Shown here one piece after another: positions 40,944 to 52,009 of a stretch of 64,000 nucleotides of DNA (its first letter is position 1; each line of letters starts with the position of its first letter). The position numbers were made by a program, and so were the translations under genes. The notes under the pieces were generated by a model, which saw only the letters and a program-made list of their open reading frames with translations, was not told where the DNA came from and made no database searches. Origin of the DNA: Paragorgia papillata (taxonomy: Eukaryota; Cnidaria; Anthozoa; Scleralcyonacea; Coralliidae); contig JAWNZC010000280.1 in the NCBI GenBank assembly GCA_035771165.1, positions 1,648,501 through 1,712,500 on the forward strand, given 5' to 3'.

Positions 40944-43366
40944 GATAGATAGATAGATAGATAGATAGTTTAATATTCACACAATTTGCAGTATAAAATT
41001 ACTGAATTACAGGGTGATTACAAAAAGATCATAATTAAAGTTAAAAGGTAAAAATATTAATAAGAATAAACTACAATATAGCTAATTGTTCACATTAAAA
41101 CTACTTGCTATTAAAAAAGAGTTTCTATACCGTTCTGTCTTAAATTTCGGAATTTCGATTTTCCTAACATTTCTCAAGTTATGACAAGATGTCAAATTTA
41201 CTTTTGAAATAAGATTAAATAATTTATGGTTAGTGTCTTCTAAAATTTGGTTAAAAAACTTCTCGCAAGCTTGATTCCTTCTCTCACGGAGTGTTAACAA
41301 CCCACTTTCAACGAGACAGTCTTCGTATTTGGTTCCTGGATATACGATAGAGTGGGCACGTTTCTGAACACGTTCTATATCTTCACTGAGATACTTTGGC
41401 AGGGAATGGTGGAAAACAATAGATGCATATTCCAGTACTGGTCTAATACATGCTTTATAAAATTGGATTATGTCTCTATTTGGAACTTTGGCTCGCTTTA
41501 ACTGAACCAGAAGATATAGTCGTTTCGAGCATTTAGAGACAATGTTATTTACATGATTGTTCCATTTTAAATCTGATGTAAAAGTAAGACCAAGTAGTTT
41601 TGCCTCTTGCACAACTTCTAATGGTTTTCCATTTACGAAGATTGGAGAGAAGGTGCTATTCGTCTTCTTAAAGTCAATTCTTAGTTTCTTGCATTCATCA
41701 TCATGGAGACGAAATAAGTTAGTATCAGACCACCTTTCAATGTTCATTACAGTCTCTTGAATCGCACTTTGACTATATTTAGACACTGTTTCAGATATCG
41801 TTAAATCGTCAACATATTTGGCCTGGTCAACTCCTATTGGTCTCAGGTCATTGATCATTACAATAAAAAGCCACGGTCCGAGTTTCGTACCTTGTGGAAC
41901 TCCCGCTGGTACATCCCCCCACTCAGAAAAACAGTCGTTGCCCAGTTTCACACGTTGTTTCCTATTGCTAAGAAAATCTATTATCCAATTTAAGGTGGTG
42001 GTAGGAAGACGTAAAAGTTTGAGTTTTGATAGCAGAATAGTATGGTCAACATAATCAAAGGCTTTTTGATAGTCGAACAAGACAACCCGAACAGACGCTC
42101 CATTTCCATCTGTTGCTTCAGTCCATTTATGTATCATTTTAACCAGCGCTAGACTTGTTGATGAGCCAGAGATGACACCGAATTGGTTTGGATCCAGAAC
42201 TTCAAGCACCGCAGGTTTTAAGTGTTCTCTAATCACAAATTCTTCAGCTATTTTTGACAGAATAGGCGTGAGGGAAATTGGACGAAGATGTTTATTAATA
42301 ACTTGTACTGGTGTGGTCTTCGGAATTGGAACAGTATTGGACATTTTCCAGATTTTGGGTAAATGTTGTTCTTCGTATGAGCAATTCAAAATCCTGCTAA
42401 CTGGTAGCGAAAGTAATTCTGCAAATTCTTTAAGGATCCACGATGGAATATTATCCGGGCCTGATGATTTGAATGGATTGAGCGATTTTAGACATTTGTA
42501 GACATCTTCCTCTGACACCGACAGCAAATCAAACCTGGAGTTATTCATATAATCCGAGGTACACACATAATTAGAGGCATTCAACGGCTGAAAAGTTTGT
42601 AACGGCTCTAAGAGTCTATCATTAATTTTGTTAGCTATCTCCGTTTTAGTCATTTGGCGAAGTTCATCTACTTGTAAATTTGAAAATATGTCGGATTTTG
42701 ACAGAGGGTCCATTCCACTAATCTTCTTGACTGCACTCCACCAATCTTTGGGTTTGGTATGTTTGAGATTTTTAATCTTACCATGGAAGTAGGCTTGTCT
42801 ACATTTCTTCCGTTCCGAATTTACCTGATTACGAAAGTACTTAAAGGCAGTTTTATTTCCATTGTTCAGTGCCTTTTGCCGTTTTTTGATTGCGGATTTA
42901 AGTTTGTTTGTCAACCAAGGAGCATCGTTTACATGGATCTTCTTTTCTTTTAAAGGCATTATAGTGTCTAGGATATTTACCAAAACATCATTGAAGACTG
43001 TTACCTTTTCTTCGCAGGTGTTGATATTGTTTAAACATGACCAATCCACCGTAGAAAGGACTCTTCCTAAAGCTGTTTTGTTACTTTGTCTCAAATCGCG
43101 TGTCTTGATAACTTTAAAGTTGTTCTTAGTAACAATTCTAGTCCTCGGAATGGTTTTTATTGTAAAATGGTCTGACAGACCAAAGGGTGCAAATCTTTGT
43201 GGATTGTCATAAAACTGGCTAATGTTGGTTAGAATAACGTCCAGTGTTCTATCTCCTCTAGTAGCGAATTTTACCAGTTGTTTCAGCTTAAATTGACGAT
43301 CAATGCGGGAGGTATTCAACCTGTTTAAATCGCCCATTAAGATAAATCCGCTATTTGGATTTGTTG
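40944..43366 (-). mobile_element. 5'-truncated LINE (CR1/L2/Jockey-like), left arm
   Basis: It begins inside the endonuclease domain (MGDLNRLN) and ends in a (GATA)6 tail on the plus strand. The RT motifs are VLFDYQKAFD, PAGVPQGTKLGPWLF and AKYVDDLTIS. Flanking CTTC at 40940-40943 and 43367-43370 is the likely target duplication. The missing 5' end is typical of target-primed reverse transcription that stopped early. Confidence 0.85.
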
Positions 43367-43766
43367 CTTCTATACTGGTTACTGGTTCGGAGGAAGTTTC
43401 TTCGTTTTTGCTCTCTGATTCTGTTTCTTCTTCTGCCTGCGCCAACATTGTTAGCACTCGAACATTTTCGATAAAGTTTTTGTCAATGTTAATGTCGGCG
43501 AGTCCTTTTACAAATACGTTTAAACCAGCTGGTTCGGGAATTCCTGAGAAGTAAGGTGATACACAGTATTCTACCAATTCGGCTATTTTTGTGTTTGGTA
43601 TAGTTCTTCCTTGATACACAATTTCTCCTTTGGGATTCCATGTTAAGTTGACATAGGATGCGAGTAAACTATTCAACAAAGAGGACGCGTTCGCTTCAAC
43701 GACTCCGTAGTCAAAATGTGACAGTATTTCTTTAACACGAAAATCGTCATGTAACCGTTCTCCCAT
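41082..43766 (-). CDS. Chimeric ORF: Polinton protein fused to LINE endonuclease-RT
   Basis: 894 codons fully open. Residues 1-133 are from a Polinton gene (a TWNPKGEIVYQGR segment and a PAGLNVF..LADINI segment, seen in adintovirus/polinton proteins in pattern). From about residue 134 it is LINE: the end of the EEP endonuclease (GLSDHF), an RT with YVDD, and a C-terminal CEKFFNQIL region. The insertion kept the frame by chance, so one long hybrid frame results. Whether it is made is unknown. The original gene is broken. Confidence 0.85.
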   Translation of the reverse strand: MGERLHDDFRVKEILSHFDYGVVEANASSLLNSLLASYVNLTWNPKGEIVYQGRTIPNTKIAELVEYCVSPYFSGIPEPAGLNVFVKGLADINIDKNFIENVRVLTMLAQAEEETESESKNEETSSEPVTSIEATNPNSGFILMGDLNRLNTSRIDRQFKLKQLVKFATRGDRTLDVILTNISQFYDNPQRFAPFGLSDHFTIKTIPRTRIVTKNNFKVIKTRDLRQSNKTALGRVLSTVDWSCLNNINTCEEKVTVFNDVLVNILDTIMPLKEKKIHVNDAPWLTNKLKSAIKKRQKALNNGNKTAFKYFRNQVNSERKKCRQAYFHGKIKNLKHTKPKDWWSAVKKISGMDPLSKSDIFSNLQVDELRQMTKTEIANKINDRLLEPLQTFQPLNASNYVCTSDYMNNSRFDLLSVSEEDVYKCLKSLNPFKSSGPDNIPSWILKEFAELLSLPVSRILNCSYEEQHLPKIWKMSNTVPIPKTTPVQVINKHLRPISLTPILSKIAEEFVIREHLKPAVLEVLDPNQFGVISGSSTSLALVKMIHKWTEATDGNGASVRVVLFDYQKAFDYVDHTILLSKLKLLRLPTTTLNWIIDFLSNRKQRVKLGNDCFSEWGDVPAGVPQGTKLGPWLFIVMINDLRPIGVDQAKYVDDLTISETVSKYSQSAIQETVMNIERWSDTNLFRLHDDECKKLRIDFKKTNSTFSPIFVNGKPLEVVQEAKLLGLTFTSDLKWNNHVNNIVSKCSKRLYLLVQLKRAKVPNRDIIQFYKACIRPVLEYASIVFHHSLPKYLSEDIERVQKRAHSIVYPGTKYEDCLVESGLLTLRERRNQACEKFFNQILEDTNHKLFNLISKVNLTSCHNLRNVRKIEIPKFKTERYRNSFLIASSFNVNN

Positions 43767-43811
43767 AGTGTTCAGGGTTCGAATGATGGTCTTTAAAAAA
43801 TATCGTTCTTT

Positions 43812-44129
43812 TTATATTAGTTCTGCGAGTCCTTCTAAAACAGGACCAAGTAGGACATCAAGAAATCCTTCACCTTTTTGAACCAGTATCTCTTTTTTTC
43901 TCATAAAATTACTTCGGGGACTAGCCAAAGTTAATATGTCGTCGCTATAAGGCCTAACGTCTTCAAGCAAAGCAGGTGATAATTGATATTGCGTTGACCA
44001 AAAGTTCAACATACAATCACAAATGCATCTAATTCGCTCAGGGCTAGCAGTCTCCAACAGACCTCGCTGTTGAATAGGTTCACTTGTACATAAAAGTTCA
44101 AGAAACGGTTTGTGCTTTTTGATCAACAT
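43812..44129 (-). CDS. Small conserved Polinton protein, left arm
   Basis: 105 residues. Starts MLIKKHKPFLELLCTSEPIQ, then ASPERIRCICDCMLNF, and ends FLDVLLGPVLEGLAEL, a hydrophobic tail. Proteins with this KKHKxFL ... CxCxxN ... GFLxxLLxP layout recur in cnidarian Polinton-like elements and are thought to be virion or membrane-active peptides (family known from pattern; role unproven). It lies between the ATPase and the LINE-split gene. The right-arm copy is frameshifted. Confidence 0.65.
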   Translation of the reverse strand: MLIKKHKPFLELLCTSEPIQQRGLLETASPERIRCICDCMLNFWSTQYQLSPALLEDVRPYSDDILTLASPRSNFMRKKEILVQKGEGFLDVLLGPVLEGLAELI

Positions 44130-44285
44130 CTCTATTTGGCAGTCAGTGTCTAAATGAGGAAAACGCTACCAAAACACATATTTTAGGAGTCTATTAGGAG
44201 CAAATAGACACACACACACATACAAAAGCCTTTAGCTTAAAATATTTATTTCGGTTTTCACTCAAACATATACATATCAAAAGTT

Positions 44286-45638
44286 TTAGTAAGGTCTGCT
44301 TCTTAGATTATATTTAGGCGTTTTTATTTTAAAAGTAGCGTGATAGTCTTTCTTGTCTTCTGGTGATAATTGTGATACATCTTCTTTTGCCATGGGTAAA
44401 TATTTTGATCTAGTCATCATTAGATGATGTTCATACTCTTCTCTATCATCTGGGATCATCTTTGCCAAGTCGCTTTCTTTCCAATCCGAAGAGCTTTCCC
44501 AGTTATGAAAGAAATTATGTTTAAGCGTTGGTTGTTCAACGGTAGGAGGCGGTGTTACAAAATAGGTTTTAGGTGTAGCAGGAGCTGTAGGGAAACTCCA
44601 CGGAAGATCGTCAGTTTCTTGCTTTATCTTTGGTGTCAAATTTTCTGAAGTTTTTGGCGACTGAATTTGAAGATTAGTCAGAGGTTGAGACTGATTCTGT
44701 AGTTGGTTTTGAAACGTCAGAAAACGTCCTAACTGATTGGAGTAGAGTATGCTCTTTTCTTCAGGTGTTAACTGTGGCGCTTGTACAATATCTTGCATTT
44801 TTTGTTCTGTATTGTACATGGCATTAACGATCGGAGGTAATTGATAGGATTGCTTTTGTATGAAACTACCCAGCTGTTGCTGCAGGCTGGAGCTATTTTC
44901 TCCGGGTAGAACATTGGTCTTGAGGCGGTGATCGTCGTCCGTAGGCGGCTTTAGATCAAGCATTAAATAACCATGAGGGCGACTTGTGGCTTCCTCGTAA
45001 CTCTTCATAAATTCATGGACATGTCCAGGATTCACTTGTCGTGCCAAAATAGAAATTTGCTGCTTATCCCTCGGAGACTTGAAGAGTACGATATAGTGTG
45101 CGTTGAGGCTGATGTTTCTGGTTTCCTTTCCTTGGTGAAATATATTTTGAACAATATAGATCACTGAGAGATTCCTATGATGGCTTCCCTTGGTAAATAA
45201 ATTTGCAATGCGCTTATCTCCTCCTGATTGATCCATAAGATCATCTAGGACAATAAGGTTTCGCCTCGAAACATCAAGAAAATCTTCCGAGTCGATGTTC
45301 GTAGGTATTCCTTCATTCAGTTCAACGCCCGGAATAGTTTTGATCATCTCAAGATACATGGGTTGCCACTGACCATAACACCAAATGATACGTTCAGGAG
45401 GGGGGTTGATAGTTGTTCGTGCATTCTCCAGAAGAGTTTTTACCCATACGGTTTTACCACTCTGAGTACACCCTGCAACAATACACGTAAATGGATGCTG
45501 CAGGACTGTGGATCCATTGACGAGGGGAACTGCCTGTCGTATTTGTTTTGTCGATGATCTATGAACCATCTTCATGTGACGGAGGAGATTACTTGAATTA
45601 GCGAAAGATTTTCCACAAACTTCACAAACGTATGACAT
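44286..45638 (-). CDS. Packaging ATPase with N-terminal C2H2 finger, left arm
   Basis: 450 residues. One C2H2 finger spans residues 5-26 (Cys5, Cys8, His21, His26). The ATPase domain has Walker A GCTQSGKT at 56-63 and Walker B LIVLDDL at 128-134, the A32/FtsK-like packaging type of Polintons. The tail from about 250 is low-complexity and ends in a basic KYNLRSRPY. Finger plus ATPase in one chain suggests DNA recognition coupled to packaging. It is the only complete copy: the right arm lacks the finger. Confidence 0.85.
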   Translation of the reverse strand: MSYVCEVCGKSFANSSNLLRHMKMVHRSSTKQIRQAVPLVNGSTVLQHPFTCIVAGCTQSGKTVWVKTLLENARTTINPPPERIIWCYGQWQPMYLEMIKTIPGVELNEGIPTNIDSEDFLDVSRRNLIVLDDLMDQSGGDKRIANLFTKGSHHRNLSVIYIVQNIFHQGKETRNISLNAHYIVLFKSPRDKQQISILARQVNPGHVHEFMKSYEEATSRPHGYLMLDLKPPTDDDHRLKTNVLPGENSSSLQQQLGSFIQKQSYQLPPIVNAMYNTEQKMQDIVQAPQLTPEEKSILYSNQLGRFLTFQNQLQNQSQPLTNLQIQSPKTSENLTPKIKQETDDLPWSFPTAPATPKTYFVTPPPTVEQPTLKHNFFHNWESSSDWKESDLAKMIPDDREEYEHHLMMTRSKYLPMAKEDVSQLSPEDKKDYHATFKIKTPKYNLRSRPY

Positions 45639-46780
45639 GTTTCAGGTATGACGGTCAGATAAGAAATGAATATTTTTCTATTGGCCAACCTTGTTTATAG
45701 TGATTCAACACAATAGTCCTAAGACTATAGTCCTTATAGTCCTAAGACTATAGTCCTAAGTCCTAAGACTATAGTCCTAAGTCCTAAGACTATAGTCCTT
45801 ATAGTCCTAAGACTATAGTCCTAAGTCCTAAGACTATATAAGTCCTAAGACTATAGTACTAAGTCCTAAGACTATATATAGTCCTTATAGTCCTAAGACT
45901 ATAGTCCTAAGTCCTAAGACTATAGTCCTAAGTCCTAAGACTATAGTCCTAAGTCCTAAGACTATAGTCCTTATAGTCCTAAGACTATAGTCCTAAGTCC
46001 TAAGACTATAGTCCTAAGTCCTAAGACTATAGTCCTAAGTCCTAAGACTATAGTCCTTATAGTCCTAAGACTATAGTCCTTATAGTCCTAAGTCCTAAGA
46101 CTATAGTCCTTATAGTCCTAAGACTATAGTACTAAGTCCTAAGACTATAGTCCTTATAGTCCTAAGTCCTAAGACTATAGTCCTTATAGTCCTTAAGACT
46201 ATAGTACTAAGTCTTAATGACTATAGTCCTTATAGTCCTAAGACTATAGTCCTAAGTCCTAAGACTATAGTCCTAAGTCCTAAGACTATAGTCCTTATAG
46301 TCAAAAGACTATAGTCCTTATAGTCCTAAGACTATAGTCCTTATAGTCCTAAGACTATAGTCCTAAGTCCTACGACTATAGTCCTTATAGTCCTATGACT
46401 ATAGTACTAAGTCCTAAGACTATAGTCCTTATAGTCCTAAACTATAGTCCTTATAGTCGTAAGACTATAGTACTAAGTCCTAAGACTATAGTACTAAGTC
46501 CTAAGGACTATAGTACTAAGTCCTAAGACTATAGTACTAAGTCCTAAGACTATAGTCCTTATAGTCCTAAGACTATAGTACTAAGTCCTAAGACTATAGT
46601 ACTAAGTCCTAAGACTATAGTACTAAGTCCTAAGACTATAGTCCTTATAGTCATAAGACTATAGTACTAAGTCCTAAGACTATAGTACTAAGTCCTAAGA
46701 CTATAGTCCTTATAGTCATAAGACTATAGTCCTTATAGTCCTAAGACTATAGTACTAAGTCCTAAGACTATAGTCCTTCT
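45525..46780. repeat. Palindromic minisatellite at the Polinton centre
   Basis: From about 45709 to 46777 the words CTAAGACTATAGTCCT, TATAGTCC and AAGTCC alternate for over 1 kb. GACTATAGTC is itself a perfect palindrome, so both strands can fold throughout. The left edge (45525-45708) is unique and holds the ATPase start region and its upstream DNA, so the two arms are not symmetrical at the centre. Confidence 0.9.
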
Positions 46781-48019
46781 CTCGTCAATGGATCCACAGT
46801 CCTGCAGCATCCATTTACGTGTATTGTTGCAGGGTGTACTCAGAGTGGTAAAACCGTATGGGTAAAAACTCTTCTGGAGAATGCACGAACAACTATCAAC
46901 CCCCCTCCTGAACGTATCATTTGGTGTTATGGTCAGTGGCAACCCATGTATCTTGAGATGATCAAAACTATTCCGGGCGTTGAACTGAATGAAGGAATAC
47001 CTACGAACATCGACTCGGAAGATTTTCTTGATGTTTCGAGGCGAAACCTTATTGTCCTAGATGATCTTATGGATCAATCAGGAGGAGATAAGCGCATTGC
47101 AAATTTATTTACCAAGGGAAGCCATCATAGGAATCTCTCAGTGATCTATATTGTTCAAAATATATTTCACCAAGGAAAGGAAACCAGAAACATCAGCCTC
47201 AACGCACACTATATCGTACTCTTCAAGTCTCCGAGGGATAAGCAGCAAATTTCTATTTTGGCACGACAAGTGAATCCTGGACATGTCCATGAATTTATGA
47301 AGAGTTACGAGGAAGCCACAAGTCGCCCTCATGGTTATTTAATGCTTGATCTAAAGCCGACTACGGACGACGATCACCGCCTCAAGACCAATGTTCTACC
47401 CGGAGAAAATAGCTCCAGCCTGCAGCAACAGCTGGGTAGTTTCATACAAAAGCAATCCTATCAATTACCTCCAATCGTTAATGCCATGTACAATACAGAA
47501 CAAAAAATGCAAGATATTGTACAAGCGCCACAGTTAACACCTGAAGAAAAGAGCATACTCTACTCCAATCAGTTAGGACGTTTTCTGACGTTTCAAAACC
47601 AACTACAGAATCAGTCTCAACCTCTGACTAATCTTCAAATTCAGTCGCCAAAAACTTCAGAAAATTTGACACCAAAGATAAAGCAAGAAACTGACGATCT
47701 TCCGTGGAGTTTCCCTACAGCTCCTGCTACACCTAAAACCTATTTTGTAACACCGCCTCCTACCGTTGAACAACCAACGCTTAAACATAATTTCTTTCAT
47801 AACTGGGAAAGCTCTTCGGATTGGAAAGAAAGCGACTTGGCAAAGATGACCCCAGATGATAGAGAAGAGTATGAACATCATCTATTGATGACTAGATCAA
47901 AATATTTACCCATGGCAAAAGAAGATGTATCACAATTATCACCAGAAGACAAGAAAGACTATCACGCTACTTTTAAAATAAAAACGCCTAAATATAATCT
48001 AAGAAGCAGACCTTACTAA
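46781..48019 (+). pseudogene. Packaging ATPase, right arm, 5'-truncated
   Basis: Codons 39-450 of the left-arm ATPase are present and open to the stop at 48019. The finger and start are missing, because the arm begins within the coding region. The upstream frame hits TAA at 46763, and the first ATG is at 46946, past Walker A. It differs from the left copy in few residues. It would not make a working ATPase. Confidence 0.8.
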
Positions 48020-48175
48020 AACTTTTGATATGTATATGTTTGAGTGAAAACCGAAATAAATATTTTAAGCTAAAGGCTTTTGTATGTGTGTGTGTGTCTA
48101 TTTGCTCCTAATAGACTCCTAAAATATGTGTTTTGGTAGCGTTTTCCTCATTTAGACACTGACTGCCAAATAGAG

Positions 48176-48469
48176 ATGTTGATCAAAAAGCACAAACCGT
48201 TTCTTGAACTTTTATGTACAAGTGAACCTATTCAACAGCGAGGTCTGTTGGAGACTGCTAGCCCTGAGCAAATTAGATGCATTTGTGATTGTATGTTGAA
48301 CTTTTGGTCAACGCAATATCAATTATCACCTGCTTTGCTTGAAGTCGTTAGGCCTTATAGCGACGACATATTAACTTTGGCTAGTCCCCGAAGTAGTTTT
48401 ATGAGAAAAAAAGAGATACTGGTTCAAAAGGTGAAGGATTTCTTGATGTCCTACTTGGTCCTGTTTTAG
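48176..48469 (+). pseudogene. Small conserved Polinton protein, right arm, frameshifted
   Basis: Same as 43812-44129 for about 85 residues. It then lost one base in an A-run near 48427, so the end of the protein is replaced by a different sequence. Three other residue changes are visible. Confidence 0.75.
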
Positions 48470-48537
48470 AAGGACTCGCAGAACTAATATAAAAAGAACG
48501 ATATTTTTTAAAGACCATCATTCGAACCCTGAACACT

Positions 48538-48937
48538 ATGGGAGAACGGTTACATGACGATTTTCGTGTTAAAGAAATACTGTCACATTTTGACTACGGA
48601 GTCGTTGAAGCGAACGCGTCCTCTTTGTTGAATAGTTTACTCGCATCCTATGTCAACTTAACATGGAATCCCAAAGGAGAAATTGTGTATCAAGGAAGAA
48701 CTATACCAAACACAAAAATAGCCAAATTGGTAGAATACTGTGTATCACCTTACTTCTCAGGAATTCCCGAACCAGCTGGTTTAAACGTATTTGTAAAAGG
48801 ACTCGCCGACATTAACATTGACAAAAACTTTATCGAAAATGTTCGAGTGCTAACAATGTTGGCGCAGGCAGAAGAAGAAACAGAATCAGAGAGCAAAAAC
48901 GAAGAAACTTCCTCCGAACCAGTAACCAGTATAGAAG
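48538..48937 (+). pseudogene. 5' part of LINE-split Polinton gene, right arm
   Basis: 133 codons plus one base, up to the GAAG target duplication at 48934-48937. One difference from the left copy is Lys instead of Glu at residue 63. The frame runs on into the LINE to 49452, where an extra A (near 49420) ends it. Confidence 0.75.
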
Positions 48938-51357
48938 CAACAAATCCAAATAGCGGATTTATCTTAATGGGCGATTTAAACAGGTTGAATACCTCCCGCA
49001 TTGATCGTCAATTTAAGCTGAAACAACTGGTAAAATTCGCTACTAGAGGAGATAGAACACTGGACGTTATTCTAACCAACATTAGCCAGTTTTATGACAA
49101 TCCACAAAGATTTGCACCCTTTGGTCTGTCAGACCATTTTACAATAAAAACCATTCCGAGGACTAGAATTGTTACTAAGAACAACTTTAAAGTTATCAAG
49201 ACACGCGATTTGAGACAAAGTAACAAAACAGCTTTAGGAAGAGTCCTTTCTACGGTGGATTGGTCATGTTTAAACAATATCAACACCTGCGAAGAAAAGG
49301 TAACAGTCTTCAATGATGTTTTGGTAAATATCCTAGACACTATAATGCCATTAAAAGAAAAGAAGATCCATGTAAACGATGCTCCTTGGTTGACAAACAA
49401 ACTTAAATCCGCAATCAAAAAAACGGCAAAAGGCACTGAACAATGGAAATAAAACTGCCTTTAAGTACTTTCGTAATCAGGTAAATTCGGAACGGAAGAA
49501 ATGTAGACAAGCCTACTTCCATGGTAAGATTAAAAATCTCAAACATACCAAACCCAAAGATTGGTGGAGTGCAGTCAAGAAGATTAGTGGAATGGACCCT
49601 CTGTCAAAATCCGACATATTTTCAAATTTACAAGTAGATGAACTTCGCCAAATGACTAAAACGGAGATAGCTAACAAAATTAATGATAGACTCTTAGAGC
49701 CGTTACAAACTTTTCAGCCGTTGAATGCCTCTAATTATGTGTGTACCTCGGATTATATGAATAACTCCAGGTTTGATTTGCTGTCGGTGTCAGAGGAAGA
49801 TGTCTACAAATGTCTAAAATCGCTCAATCCATTCAAATCATCAGGCCCGGATAATATTCCATCGTGGATCCTTAAAGAATTTGCAGAATTACTTTCGCTA
49901 CCAGTTAGCAGGATTTTGAATTGCTCATACGAAGAACAACATTTACCCAAAATCTGGAAAATGTCCAATACTGTTCCAATTCCGAAGACCACACCAGTAC
50001 AAGTTATTAATAAACATCTTCGTCCAATTTCCCTCACGCCTATTCTGTCAAAAATAGCTGAAGAATTTGTGATTAGAGAACACTTAAAACCTGCGGTGCT
50101 TGAAGTTCTGGATCCAAACCAATTCGGTGTCATCTCTGGCTCATCAACAAGTCTAGCGCTGGTTAAAATGATACATAAATGGACTGAAGCAACAGATGGA
50201 AATGGAGCGTCTGTTCGGGTTGTCTTGTTCGACTATCAAAAAGCCTTTGATTATGTTGACCATACTATTCTGCTATCAAAACTCAAACTTTTACGTCTTC
50301 CTACCACCACCTTAAATTGGATTATAGATTTTCTTAGCAATAGGAAACAACGTGTGAAACTGGGCAACGACTGTTTTTCTGAGTGGGGGGATGTACCAGC
50401 GGGAGTTCCACAAGGTACGAAACTCGGACCGTGGCTTTTTATTGTAATGATCAATGACCTGAGACCAATAGGAGTTGACCAGGCCAAATATGTTGACGAT
50501 TTAACGATATCTGAAACAGTGTCTAAATATAGTCAAAGTGCGATTCAAGAGACTGTAATGAACATTGAAAGGTGGTCTGATACTAACTTATTTCGTCTCC
50601 ATGATGATGAATGCAAGAAACTAAGAATTGACTTTAAGAAGACGAATAGCACCTTCTCTCCAATCTTCGTAAATGGAAAACCATTAGAAGTTGTGCAAGA
50701 GGCAAAACTACTTGGTCTTACTTTTACATCAGATTTAAAATGGAACAATCATGTAAATAACATTGCCTCTAAATGCTCGAAACGACTATATCTTCTGGTT
50801 CAGTTAAAGCGAGCCAAAGTTCCAAATAGAGACATAATCCAATTTTATAAAGCATGTATTAGACCAGTACTGGAATATGCATCTATTGTTTTCAACCATT
50901 CCCTGCCAAAGTATCTCAGTGAAGATATAGAACGTGTTCAGAAACGTGCCCACTCTATCGTATATCCAGGAACCAAATACGAAGACTGTCTCGTTGAAAG
51001 TGGGTTGTTAACACTCCATGAGAGAAGGAATCAAGCTTGCGAGAAGTTTTTTAACCAAATTTTAGAAGACACTAACCATAAATTATTTAATCTTATTTCA
51101 AAAGTAAATTTGACATCTTGTCATAACTTGAGAAATGTTAGGAAAATCGAAATTCCGAAATTTAAGACAGAACGGTATAGAAACTCTTTTTTAATAGCAA
51201 GTAGTTTTAATGTGAACAATTAGCTATATTGTAGTTTATTCTTATTAATATTTTTACCTTTTAACTTTAATTATGATCTTTTTGTAATCACCCTGTAATT
51301 CAGTAATTTTATACTGCAAATTGTGTGAATATTAAACTATCTATCTATCTATCTATC
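48938..51357 (+). mobile_element. Same LINE insertion, right arm
   Basis: Identical boundaries to the left copy. The tail is (TATC)5 instead of six units. An extra A near 49420 breaks its frame, and the RT part (49592-51223) reopens with all motifs. Having the same insertion site in both arms shows the LINE came before the duplication. Confidence 0.9.
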
Positions 51358-51654
51358 GAAGAAGATTCAGAAAACGATAAGGATTACATCGAAATAGAAT
51401 CAGAAAATTCTATAATTGACGAACCTGTTGATTGCGAACGTTGTCAAAATCCTGTTAATTTTACACATGTAATTGAGTGTCCTAAGTGTTTGTGGAAATA
51501 TTTTAACAAATGCGTTAATCGAAATCTGATATGTAATGTTTGTGGTACAGAATTCAAGGCTCATGATCCATGCCTTCGGATTATAAGATGTACTGTATGC
51601 CCATATGCTAGTGTTACCGATAGATCACTAAATAATCAAGAGTTTTTTGTGTAA
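51358..51654 (+). pseudogene. 3' part of LINE-split Polinton gene, right arm
   Basis: Mirror of 40647-40943, same length (297 bases). An ATG in the LINE tail (51325) reads into it, giving a 109-codon frame with the acidic stretch and Cys pairs. Confidence 0.7.
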
Positions 51655-52009
51655 AGATATATTTCTCAATAAAATATTTTAAATTCTGTATTACATGTAC
51701 GCGTGTTGCTAATGACTCTCTTGACTAGACTTGCCCAAGCGCTTAATCCTCTTAATGACCCCTAATGAGTTTCTCTTTTGTCTCCTGCACGTGCACTGAG
51801 GATAAATATGCAAATATCACACTTAGTAACAGAAAGCGTAGCAACGCTTTCAAAGTGATAAATCGCTTTGCCTTTAGTTTATATTTCGATACTTAAAATC
51901 GTTCTTTTCATGTGAGAACTCCAGAAACCACGAGTGAAACAATGTATGAAAGTAATTGACTGTACGACAACACTGGACTTATATCACCAACCACATTACT
52001 TCCGGGCGC

